Source: Altererythrobacter sp. C41 (GTDB lineage: Bacteria; Pseudomonadota; Alphaproteobacteria; Sphingomonadales; Sphingomonadaceae). From it: a stretch of 64,000 nucleotides of DNA. A program made the translations under genes and the position numbers. Positions 38,819 to 45,400 of the stretch are shown here, piece by piece (positions within the stretch are counted from its first letter, which is position 1; every line of letters begins with the position of its first letter). Location of the stretch: positions 248,001-312,000 of the forward strand of contig NZ_JAEVFE010000003.1 of NCBI RefSeq assembly GCF_016803135.1, read 5' to 3'. Under the pieces are notes generated by a model. The model worked only from the letters and a program-made list of their open reading frames with translations. It searched no databases and was not told the origin of the DNA.

Positions 38819-39420
38819 GCGTTCGGCGCGCGCCAGCCGTAGAGCTCCGCTTCGGCCGCGCGGCGCCGGGCCAGGCCCCGGAGCACCCGGCCGCCCGCGC
38901 GGTTCCAGCGGGCGAACTCGCGCGCGGCGCCGGCATGGTCGGCCGCGATGTGTTTCCGCGTCAGCGTGGCCCGCGCGATCGCGCCGGTGTTGTAGTGGAA
39001 CGAGACCAGCGCATCGAACTGGTCCTGTGTGGTCGGAGCGTCCCCGATCGCGGCCGCGACTTCGGCGGCGTAGCGTTCAAGGTCCCGCTCGAATCGGACG
39101 TCACACTGCGCCTGCGTCCAGACCGTCTCCGGTCCGATCTCCGGCCCGGTCGCGCCCCAGCCGATGGTCCATGGCGCCCCGCCGGTGGCCGGGTCGGGAT
39201 AGGCCTCGACCAGTCCGTCCGCCCGCAGACGCTCGCACCCTTCGAACCGCTTGATAAGCGCCACGCCCGGCGGACCGACGGCGCGGGAGCGCGGCGGTTC
39301 CCGCGCCCCATCGGTGGCGAGCGCTCGGTCTATCGCCTGGTCGAGCCGCTCGACCTCCGCCTGCCGAAACCCGCGCCCCAGCATCTGCCGGACCGCATCG
39401 AAAATCGTCTTGCGCTGCAT
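38812..39420 (-). CDS. GH24 lysozyme (phage-type muramidase)
   Basis: The 202-residue product has the T4-type muramidase catalytic set E60 (IKRFEGCERL), D76 (YPDPATGG) and T85 (TIGWG), and FDALVSFHYNTGAI. It cleaves the MurNAc-GlcNAc bond. The first 50 residues before the domain are Arg/Ala-rich with no obvious signal peptide. I start at ATG 39420 (MQRKTIFDAV). No holin, spanin or other phage gene surrounds it, so it looks like a domesticated chromosomal copy. The gene overlaps tamB by seven bases tail to tail. Confidence 0.9.
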   Translation of the reverse strand: MQRKTIFDAVRQMLGRGFRQAEVERLDQAIDRALATDGAREPPRSRAVGPPGVALIKRFEGCERLRADGLVEAYPDPATGGAPWTIGWGATGPEIGPETVWTQAQCDVRFERDLERYAAEVAAAIGDAPTTQDQFDALVSFHYNTGAIARATLTRKHIAADHAGAAREFARWNRAGGRVLRGLARRRAAEAELYGWRAPNAQ

Positions 39421-39837
39421 GGAAGCACCTCGTCGAAAGCGAATCGAGGCCAAGCAATTAGGCAGGATCGGGGCGTGTAGGAAAATGGTTTTTTCGTGCA
39501 GCCTGGCAGGCGTTGACGTCCATGCCAGGTTTACGCAAGTGTAACCTTGCGATTTCTTCTTTTCCCGTCAGGAGTTTGCGAAAGACAACCGCGGGTCACG
39601 TGTGCATTTCGGTTTCTTTAAAGTCACACTGCCGGGACTTTCCTGCCACGTCGGTTCCGATACACTGCGAGGTGAAGAAGCGATCGGGCAATGCGCATCC
39701 ACACTGTGTGGCATATTCAGGCCGTGTAGGAAAACGGCATGTGCGCGGATCGTGTCTCGACCTGAAATGGCGAGAGCTTCCCGTGTTTGCACCAGCCGGG
39801 GTGATGGCTTAGCCGTGGCACAACATGGGGAGGCTGC
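39421..39837. other. Intergenic region, 417 bp, with direct repeat and palindrome
   Basis: No ORF with a ribosome-binding site is seen. The stretch carries a 15-base direct repeat, CGTGTAGGAAAAYGG, at 39474-39488 and 39723-39737 (one mismatch), and a perfect 13-base palindrome CCACACTGTGTGG at 39699-39711. It is more AT-rich than its neighbours and serves as the upstream region of both the lysozyme and the 49-residue ORF. Confidence 0.6.
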
Positions 39838-39987
39838 ATGGACAAGACGTTCGCGGGCGGGGGGTTGATGCTCGGCATCATCGCCGGCATCATATTCGAC
39901 CAGGTCGCGCTCGGCATATTGCTCGGCCTGCTGTTGGGCGCCGTTGCCGGCAAGGCAAAATCGCAGAAGGACGGCGGCGAAGCCTAG
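39838..39987 (+). CDS. Tiny membrane protein, hypothetical (49 aa)
   Basis: ATG 39838 follows a strong GGGGAGG six bases away. The product is one long glycine-rich hydrophobic segment (residues 7-38, with GxxxG-like GIIAGII and LGLLLGAVAG spacing) and a charged tail KSQKDGGEA. This looks like a glycine-zipper membrane peptide. It lies 24 bp before the AraC gene and may share its transcript. No family is recognised. Confidence 0.65.
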   Translation: MDKTFAGGGLMLGIIAGIIFDQVALGILLGLLLGAVAGKAKSQKDGGEA

Positions 39988-40011
39988 TGATCTGGCGGGG
40001 CCGGAGACGAC

Positions 40012-40821
40012 ATGAGACCAGCGCAATCCCGCGACCGTGTGGCCTTCGCGCGGCCTCGCTTCCTCGACGGCGTCGAGCTGGTCACGGCGTCGTATCGCGA
40101 TCGTGCCTTTCCGGTGCACACGCACGACGGCTATGTCGTCGGAACGGTGATCGAGGGCGCGGAGGCGCTTCGCGTGCGCGGGCGAACTTACACCGTCTCC
40201 CGTGGCGACGCTCTTTTGCTCCATCCGCACGAACCGCATGCCAACCGCAGCCTCGGGCGCGAGGCGTTGCGCTACCGCGTGTTTTACCTCCCTGTTGCCG
40301 CCATCGCGGCTCCTGCCCGCGAGGAGGACGCGCCGCTGGCGTTCCCCTCGCCGGTGGTGTCGGACCCCGTACTGGCCCATAGGATCGCTGCCCTCCACGC
40401 CCAATTGAGCAGAGCTCCGGACGACCGGCTCGCGCAACAAAGCGCGCTTGCCATGCTGGTGGGCGCGTTGATCGACCGCACTGCGCGCGAGGTTGTGCGG
40501 TTGCCGGCAGGTGGAGATGTCGCACGCGCCGTGCGCGACTGGATCGATGAGCATTTCGCGGAAGATTTCGGATTGGCCGATCTTGCGGCGCTCACCGGCC
40601 TCAGCGTGTTTCGGTTCGCGCACGTGTTCAAGGCCTGCACGGGCCTCAGCCCGATGGCCTACCGCAATCAGTGCCGGGTCAACGCGGCGCGGCGCCTGTT
40701 GCTCGCCGGACAGCCCATTGCCGACGTCGCGCTGCAGGTCGGCTTTGCGGACCAGAGCCACCTTACGCGGCGGTTCCAGCGGATTGTCGGTGTGTCGCCG
40801 CAGCGCTATCGCCAGCAATAA
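40012..40821 (+). CDS. AraC-family transcriptional regulator
   Basis: The 269-residue product has an N-terminal cupin-type ligand domain (HTHDGYVVGTVIEGAE, HPHEPHA, residues 20-100) and two C-terminal helix-turn-helix motifs (LADLAALTGLSVFRFAHVFK and IADVALQVGFADQSHLTRRF). AraC proteins with this cupin type often control exporters or catabolic genes. It precedes a secreted alpha/beta hydrolase by 53 bp on the same strand, a plausible target. Transfer is not suggested by base composition. Confidence 0.93.
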   Translation: MRPAQSRDRVAFARPRFLDGVELVTASYRDRAFPVHTHDGYVVGTVIEGAEALRVRGRTYTVSRGDALLLHPHEPHANRSLGREALRYRVFYLPVAAIAAPAREEDAPLAFPSPVVSDPVLAHRIAALHAQLSRAPDDRLAQQSALAMLVGALIDRTAREVVRLPAGGDVARAVRDWIDEHFAEDFGLADLAALTGLSVFRFAHVFKACTGLSPMAYRNQCRVNAARRLLLAGQPIADVALQVGFADQSHLTRRFQRIVGVSPQRYRQQ

Positions 40822-40874
40822 CGTTCAATCCTTCGCCACCTGCACGGCGTATTTCCCCGGCGAAGGAGACCGAA

Positions 40875-42179
40875 ATGTCGATATCGAACGGGAACGCAAG
40901 ACGATCCGCGCCGCTGCGATGGGGGGTGGCGGCGCTGGTACTCTCATTGTCGGCCGCGCCCCTCGCAGCGAAAGACTTGTGCCGGCCCGGCATCTATGGT
41001 GCGGCGGAGGACGCATTCGTGGTCCTCGGCGCAGCCAGTTCATTGGGCCCGGGACAGCGCTACCTGTTCCCCGACGGCCGCCGCGGCAGCACGGCCGAAG
41101 CCGAAGCGGCGGTCACCTGCGAGGGCGATATCGCCACCGTCTCCGCGCCGGATGGTACCCGGCAGCAGTGGCCGCGGCGCGACACGCGCGAAACGGATAC
41201 GGCGTTCGACAGCGCCGCCACGCGTCTTGCCGGGCAGTTGATCGAGCCGGCCGGGCCTTCCGATCCCGCACGGCCGCTGGTGGTGATGGTGCACGGCTCG
41301 GAACGGACCGCCGCTATCGGCAGCGTCTATGCCTACATGCTGGCCGCGCAGGGTGTCTCCGCCTTCGTCTACGACAAGCGGGGAACCGGCGCGTCGGCGG
41401 GCATGTACACCCAGAACTTCGAGCTGCTCGCGGAGGATGCGGCCGCGGCGCTGGAGCACGCGCGGCGCGTTGCGGCGGGCCGCTTTGGCCGCGCCGGCTT
41501 CTTCGGCGGCAGCCAGGGAGGCTGGGTCGCGCCGCTCGCCGCGACGCGCGCTCCGGCCGATTTCGTGGCCATCGGCTTCGGCCTGGTCGTTTCGCCGATT
41601 GAGGAGGATCGGGCGCAATTGCTGGAGGAGGCGCGCCGCATGGGCCTCGCCGCGGAAGAGATGGCGCAGGTGGAGCGGCTCTCCGACGCCACTGCCGAAC
41701 TCATACGCACACATTTCGCGCGCGGATTCGAGACGCTCGAAGCCGTGCGGCGCGAGATCCGCGACGCTCCGTGGGCTGCGACCCTCGCCGGCGAATACAG
41801 CGGCGACATGCTGCGGATGAGCGATGCGGATCTGCGCCGCATCGGCCTTGCGCGGTTCGACAATCTGGAACTGATCTGGGACTACGACGCCAAGGCCGCG
41901 CTTGCGAAGCTCGACGTTCCGCTTCTCTGGGTTCTCGCCGAAGACGACCGCGAGGCTCCGATCGAGCGGACGCGCGCGGTGCTGGCGGAGCTGGCCGGGG
42001 CGGGGCGGCCGATCGACGTCTATCTCTTCCCGGACACCGACCACGGCATGATGGAATATCGCGAGAATGCCGACGGCTCACGCACCGGAACCCGCATCAC
42101 GGACGGCTATCTCCGCCTCCTGGCCGACTGGATCAAACGCGATGTCCAAGGCCCCTATGGCCGCGGTGTGAAGCTATGA
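40875..42179 (+). CDS. Secreted alpha/beta hydrolase
   Basis: The 434-residue product has a signal peptide (hydrophobic core VAALVLSLSAAPLAA, cleavage near residue 32), an N-terminal extension with a C36...C82 pair, and an alpha/beta hydrolase fold: oxyanion HGSERTAA, nucleophile S213 in GGSQGGW, acid in EDDREAPIE, and catalytic His in DTDHGMMEY. It resembles dienelactone-hydrolase or acyl-peptidase-like esterases. AAGGAGA is placed before ATG 40875. The IS1595 element begins only about 20 bp after the stop. Confidence 0.9.
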   Translation: MSISNGNARRSAPLRWGVAALVLSLSAAPLAAKDLCRPGIYGAAEDAFVVLGAASSLGPGQRYLFPDGRRGSTAEAEAAVTCEGDIATVSAPDGTRQQWPRRDTRETDTAFDSAATRLAGQLIEPAGPSDPARPLVVMVHGSERTAAIGSVYAYMLAAQGVSAFVYDKRGTGASAGMYTQNFELLAEDAAAALEHARRVAAGRFGRAGFFGGSQGGWVAPLAATRAPADFVAIGFGLVVSPIEEDRAQLLEEARRMGLAAEEMAQVERLSDATAELIRTHFARGFETLEAVRREIRDAPWAATLAGEYSGDMLRMSDADLRRIGLARFDNLELIWDYDAKAALAKLDVPLLWVLAEDDREAPIERTRAVLAELAGAGRPIDVYLFPDTDHGMMEYRENADGSRTGTRITDGYLRLLADWIKRDVQGPYGRGVKL

Positions 42180-42215
42180 TCCGCGGCTCCGCAAGGCGGT
42201 GTCTGTAAAGAGCTC

Positions 42216-42244
42216 TTGACTGACAAGAAGTCTGGACATTATAT
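42216..42244 (+). promoter_or_regulatory. Likely transposase promoter in the left IS end
   Basis: TTGACT (42216-42221), 17 bases, TTATAT (42239-42244) form a good sigma-70-like promoter pointing into the transposase gene at 42281. The -35 hexamer lies in the 17-bp insert absent from the right end, so the right end lacks it. Confidence 0.6.
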
Positions 42245-42280
42245 ACTTGACAAAGCACCCCTCATAGCTAGGGTGTGCCT

Positions 42281-43237
42281 ATGAAAAACATCTACGATCC
42301 CCGCTTTCAGAACGAAGATGCAGCCCGCGAGCACCTTGAAGCGCTCCACTGGCCGAATGGTCCTGTCTGCCCTCACTGTGAAAGCAAGGATACGAAGCGG
42401 CTCCCTCCGCAGCGTGGCCGCAAGACCAAGGCGCATCCCGAAGGCGCGCTTCGCAAGGGCGTCGTCCAGTGCAACGATTGCCGCAAGCAGTTCACCGTCA
42501 CGGTCGGGACCGTGTTCGAAAGCTCTAAGGTTCCTCTCCACAAGTGGCTGCTTGCCACGCACCTCATGTGCGCCAGCAAGAAGGGCATCAGCGCTCATCA
42601 GCTTCACCGTATGCTCGGCGTCACCTACAAGACCGCATGGTTTATGGCCCACCGCATTCGTGAAGCGATGATCCCCACTGATGACACCCCCATGGGCGGC
42701 CCCGGCGGAACGGTCGAGGTGGATGAAACCTACATCGGCCGCGACAAGACCAAGGCTCTCTCACGCACTCCCATTCAGCACATGAACCGCGTTGTCTCGC
42801 TCGTGGATCGCGTGACGGGCCGCTCGACCAGTGTTGTGTTCACCGAGTCATTCGGCCCCGCCAACGTGTCCAAGCTCCTGTTCACCCGCATTGATCGTCA
42901 GAGCCGCCTCGTGACCGACGAAGCCAAGGCTTACATTGCACCGGGCCGTCACTTTGCCGCCCATGAGACGGTCAATCACCGCATCAAAGAGTATGCTCGC
43001 GGCGACGTGACCACGAACACGGTCGAGGGCTTCTTCGGCATCTTCAAGCGCGGTATGCGTGGCATCTATCAGCATTGCGGTCAGCAGCACTTGCACCGCT
43101 ACCTTGCCGAGTTCGACTTCCGCTACAGCAATCGTTCGGGGCTCGGCACCAACGACGCGGAGCGCGCCGATCTGGCCCTCAAGGGCATCACCGGCAAGCG
43201 CCTCACCTATCGGCGGACTGACGCAATCGCCGCCTAA
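42281..43237 (+). CDS. IS1595-family transposase (ISXO2-like)
   Basis: The 318-residue product has an N-terminal zinc ribbon (C30-x2-C33 in CPHC and C64-x2-C67 in CNDC), a helix-turn-helix region (ISAHQLHRMLGVTYKTAWFMAH without a break) and the IS1595 DDE domain: D148 (VEVDETYIG), D213 (VTDEAKAY), N246 and E249 (TTNTVEGFFG). The catalytic set is complete, so it may be active. ATG 42281 is preceded by CTAGGG; an in-frame GTG at 42275 is an alternative. Codon use is less GC-biased than in its neighbours. Confidence 0.93.
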   Translation: MKNIYDPRFQNEDAAREHLEALHWPNGPVCPHCESKDTKRLPPQRGRKTKAHPEGALRKGVVQCNDCRKQFTVTVGTVFESSKVPLHKWLLATHLMCASKKGISAHQLHRMLGVTYKTAWFMAHRIREAMIPTDDTPMGGPGGTVEVDETYIGRDKTKALSRTPIQHMNRVVSLVDRVTGRSTSVVFTESFGPANVSKLLFTRIDRQSRLVTDEAKAYIAPGRHFAAHETVNHRIKEYARGDVTTNTVEGFFGIFKRGMRGIYQHCGQQHLHRYLAEFDFRYSNRSGLGTNDAERADLALKGITGKRLTYRRTDAIAA

Positions 43238-43310
43238 GCGATTGAAGCTGCTCCGCCATATCGGGGAGCGTCGTAAGCGCTGGACTCGGCCCTAAGGCCT
43301 GCCATTATGG

Positions 43311-43327
43311 TCCCCTCAATAGGGGAG
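43311..43327 (+). promoter_or_regulatory. Hairpin covering the ribosome-binding site of cargo ORF 1
   Basis: TCCCCT-CAAT-AGGGGA (43311-43326) is a perfect 6-bp stem with a tetraloop. Its right arm AGGGGA is also the Shine-Dalgarno of the ORF starting at 43332. Folding would hide the ribosome site and may limit translation. Confidence 0.55.
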
Positions 43328-43331
43328 AGAT

Positions 43332-43595
43332 ATGGCCGCAAAAATCTATTTTAAAGTCATCCAAGATGACGAAGCAGAGCCAGACGCAATCACTATGGTG
43401 CTGGAGAAGGGCGCTGGTTTTTCTGGCTCTAATCCCGATGAAAATTTGGCGTGTGGCGGATGTAAGGAGGTTTTCGGGCGCCACCTTACTACGCGAGCAT
43501 TCATCGGCGAGGTGCTGAAGAATACCACTTCACAATGCTTGCTTCGCTGTCATTGCGGCGCCTTGAATCTCATCAAGTCGAAGTCCGCGGCCTGA
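43332..43595 (+). CDS. IS cargo ORF 1: small Cys-rich protein
   Basis: The 87-residue product has a CxxC (C41, C44) and a CxC (C73, C75) pair spaced 30 residues apart, a zinc-ribbon-like arrangement. ATG 43332 follows AGGGGAGAGAT, part of a hairpin. No family is recognised. It lies 94 bp after the transposase in the same direction, and its 3' end overlaps the convergent cargo ORF 2 by 46 bp. Small Cys-motif proteins can be nucleic-acid binders, but no function can be assigned. Confidence 0.6.
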   Translation: MAAKIYFKVIQDDEAEPDAITMVLEKGAGFSGSNPDENLACGGCKEVFGRHLTTRAFIGEVLKNTTSQCLLRCHCGALNLIKSKSAA

Positions 43596-43753
43596 TGCAT
43601 CCCGCATGGGATGACGTAGAGGCCGGATGCAATCGAACGCCTCGCAGGCTTGTGCGGCTTCGGCGGTGTCTTCAGCATCCGCTTTAGCGCTGCCTCGCGG
43701 CGGCGTTCGGTTTCCTCTTCGGAATAGGTCTCAGATTCTGCCATGAGCGACAT
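43550..43753 (-). CDS. IS cargo ORF 2: small charged protein
   Basis: The 67-residue product starts MSLMAESETYSEEETERR, highly charged and helical, followed by a basic, proline-containing stretch (MLKTPPKPHKPARR). ATG 43753 has AAGGAG seven bases upstream on the minus strand, a good reason to think it is translated; a second ATG lies at 43744. It is head-to-head with cargo ORF 3. Such short charged proteins next to a helical partner can be antitoxin-like, but that is inference only. Confidence 0.55.
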   Translation of the reverse strand: MSLMAESETYSEEETERRREAALKRMLKTPPKPHKPARRSIASGLYVIPCGMHQAADFDLMRFKAPQ

Positions 43754-44373
43754 GTATCAGCTCCTTCGTTTCACCCCTCACAGATAAGGAACACGCCCAG
43801 CTCGGGCGGATCGCCGTGCTTTGGGGGCAAGCCGACTGGCTTATCGATGAAATCATTCTCACCGCGCTGTCGATCACGCGAAAGCAGCAACAAACGCTAA
43901 TTGGCGAGAAGCCACTTGGCCCGAAACTTGACCTCCTCAAGAAGCACCTGGACGACATTGCGGATGCTCGCGCCAGAGAGGCAGCGAAGGCAATCCACCA
44001 ACGCCTGAATGACACAAAAGCTCAGCGCAACCATGCCTTTCACGGCATTTGGGGTTGGAGAGCCAATCCTAGGTCAAAAAAGGTGGAGCGCTGCTCCAGA
44101 CATCCGAAGGCGCTAGACAACCCAATCAAGGCTCAAGACCTTCCGAAACTTGAACAGACCCTGTGCGAGGCAGTCACACAAGGCATTATGGCCGTATGGC
44201 TGATACGGGGCAGAGAACCTGAATCTGCGGTGGCTCGCTTTCTTCATGGGCGGGACGAGGATGTCCCAGAATGGTTTCGCCAATGGAGCGAACAACATCC
44301 TCTGCTCGGTGATAATTGGGATCGTAACTGGTCAGCAGGTCAATTGCCGCGTCTAGTCGATCCGATGAGATAG
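43743..44373 (+). pseudogene. IS cargo ORF 3: HEPN-like protein, apparently frameshifted at its 5' end
   Basis: The main open frame runs from GTG 43816 to 44373 (185 residues). In it R71-N72-H73-A74-F75-H76-G77 matches the R-N-x3-H form of the HEPN ribonuclease motif, in a helical context. Upstream of the GTG the same frame stays open (DKEHAQLGRIAV) but has no start codon. Joining ATG 43743 to this frame by removing one C from the CCCC run at 43774-43777 gives a smooth N-terminus (MSDMYQLLRFTLTDKEHAQL). So either the gene is frameshifted, the run is a sequencing error, or translation starts at GTG 43816. The function is unproven. Confidence 0.55.
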
Positions 44374-44479
44374 CTAACTGAGAAAGAACGCCGGCCTGTC
44401 GCGAATCATGTTCCATGTTCGTTCTGCTTTGTCAAGTATACAATGTCCAGAGCTCTTTACAGGCAGAGGAGTCGCTTGG

Positions 44480-44686
44480 GTGCGCAACCGTTTGAAGGAT
44501 CACCGCGAGGCGCAGGGCTGGAGTCAGGGCGAGCTTGCCCGGCGGCTCGGCGTTTCGCGGCAGACGATCAACGCGGTGGAGACCGACAAGTACGACCCCT
44601 CGCTGCCGCTGGCGCTGCGCATGGCGAAACTGTTCGGCGTGGCGGTGCCCGATCTGTTCATCGACGAGTGGGAGCCCGAGCTATGA
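44480..44686 (+). CDS. XRE-family small transcriptional regulator
   Basis: The 68-residue product is almost only a helix-turn-helix: DHREAQGWSQGELARRLG and VSRQTINAVETDKYDPSLPL, then ALRMAKLFGVAVPDLFIDEWE, matching the short XRE/YozG-like regulators. GTG 44480 follows GAGGAG by nine bases. The IS right end is only 17 bp upstream, so its native promoter has probably been separated from it. The 3' end overlaps the membrane protein gene by ATGA. Confidence 0.9.
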   Translation: MRNRLKDHREAQGWSQGELARRLGVSRQTINAVETDKYDPSLPLALRMAKLFGVAVPDLFIDEWEPEL

Positions 44687-45336
44687 ATGTCGCAAAGCAG
44701 GAGAAGTCGCTGGCGAGGGGTCTCGCCGTTCCCGTCGCCGTGGGGGCCGTGTCGGGCTTTGCCGCGACTTTGCTGTTCCTCAACCTCGTCGACGTAGAGG
44801 GAGCGCGAGGCCTCGGGCCGTCACGCGAGATCGCGGGCGTCGTCGGCGTCCTCTATCTTCTCACCGCCATCGGGGTCGGTGTCGGGCTTGCCAGCCCGCG
44901 CGTCGGCGCGCGCTTCCTGAACGTCGAGGATGCCGACGAACTGCGCGAGCAGCGGCGCATGCTCGGCTATAGTTGCGGTGCCATGGCGGCGCTGAGCGGG
45001 GCACTGTTCGTGCTCGTGCTGGCCGAGCCGCTGGGGCCGGTTGCCGGCGAGGTGGCGGCGGTCGTCGCCATCGCGCTCCTGCTGCTGGCGAACGGACTCG
45101 GGCTGCTTCAGGCGCGGCACACCGATGAGCTGCAGCGGGCCATGTCGCGGGATTCAGTTGCGAGCGCGTTCTACCTGCTGTTCGTCGTCGGTGGGGGGTG
45201 GGCGCTGCTCGCCCATTGCGGCCTGGTCGATGCGCCTGCGCCGCTCGACTGGCTGACGATGTTCGCCGTGTTCCTGCTGGTCGGCTGCTTCTGGCAGGTG
45301 GGGCGCCGCGGTCTCCTCGTCCGCGGGCCCAGATGA
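44683..45336 (+). CDS. Multi-span membrane protein of the XRE pair, hypothetical
   Basis: The 217-residue product has about six hydrophobic helices (residues about 13-35, 48-68, 96-117, 122-142, 160-180, 188-206) and a cytoplasmic loop with LNVEDADELREQRRM. ATG 44683 overlaps the XRE gene's stop. Pairs of a tiny XRE regulator and a multi-pass membrane protein are frequent in bacteria, with the regulator thought to control the pair. No transporter motif is visible. Confidence 0.85.
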   Translation: MNVAKQEKSLARGLAVPVAVGAVSGFAATLLFLNLVDVEGARGLGPSREIAGVVGVLYLLTAIGVGVGLASPRVGARFLNVEDADELREQRRMLGYSCGAMAALSGALFVLVLAEPLGPVAGEVAAVVAIALLLLANGLGLLQARHTDELQRAMSRDSVASAFYLLFVVGGGWALLAHCGLVDAPAPLDWLTMFAVFLLVGCFWQVGRRGLLVRGPR

Positions 45337-45342
45337 CGCTCG

Positions 45343-45378
45343 AAAAGAAAGGGGCGCCCGGATCGCTCCGGACGCCCC
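45343..45378 (-). terminator. Rho-independent terminator after glnA
   Basis: GGGGCGCCCGGA (45351-45362) pairs, with one mismatch, with TCCGGACGCCCC (45367-45378) around a TCGC tetraloop. On the minus strand it is followed by a T-rich tail (TTTCTTTTC), 22 bases after the glnA stop; it may also stop plus-strand transcripts of the XRE pair. Confidence 0.85.
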
Positions 45379-45400
45379 TTCGTGATCGCGGCCGCGCGGA

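Larger units (their letters stand above)
42203..44462 (+). mobile_element. IS1595-family insertion sequence with three cargo ORFs
   Basis: Terminal inverted repeats: CTGTAAAGAGCTCT at 42203-42216 plus GGACATTATATACTTGACAA at 42234-42253 on the left; on the right (44424-44462) the reverse complement reads CTGTAAAGAGCTCT directly joined to GGACATTGTATACTTGACAA. The left end therefore carries an extra 17 bp (42217-42233). The element holds one transposase gene and three cargo ORFs, and is AT-richer than its surroundings. I found no clear target-site duplication; the repeats may extend two or three bases further (TGYCTG). It lies between the hydrolase and the XRE regulator. Confidence 0.88.

Noticed and set aside
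38812-39420. Prophage region suggested by the lysozyme
   Set aside because: No integrase, terminase, capsid or holin gene flanks it, and neighbouring genes are core chromosomal.
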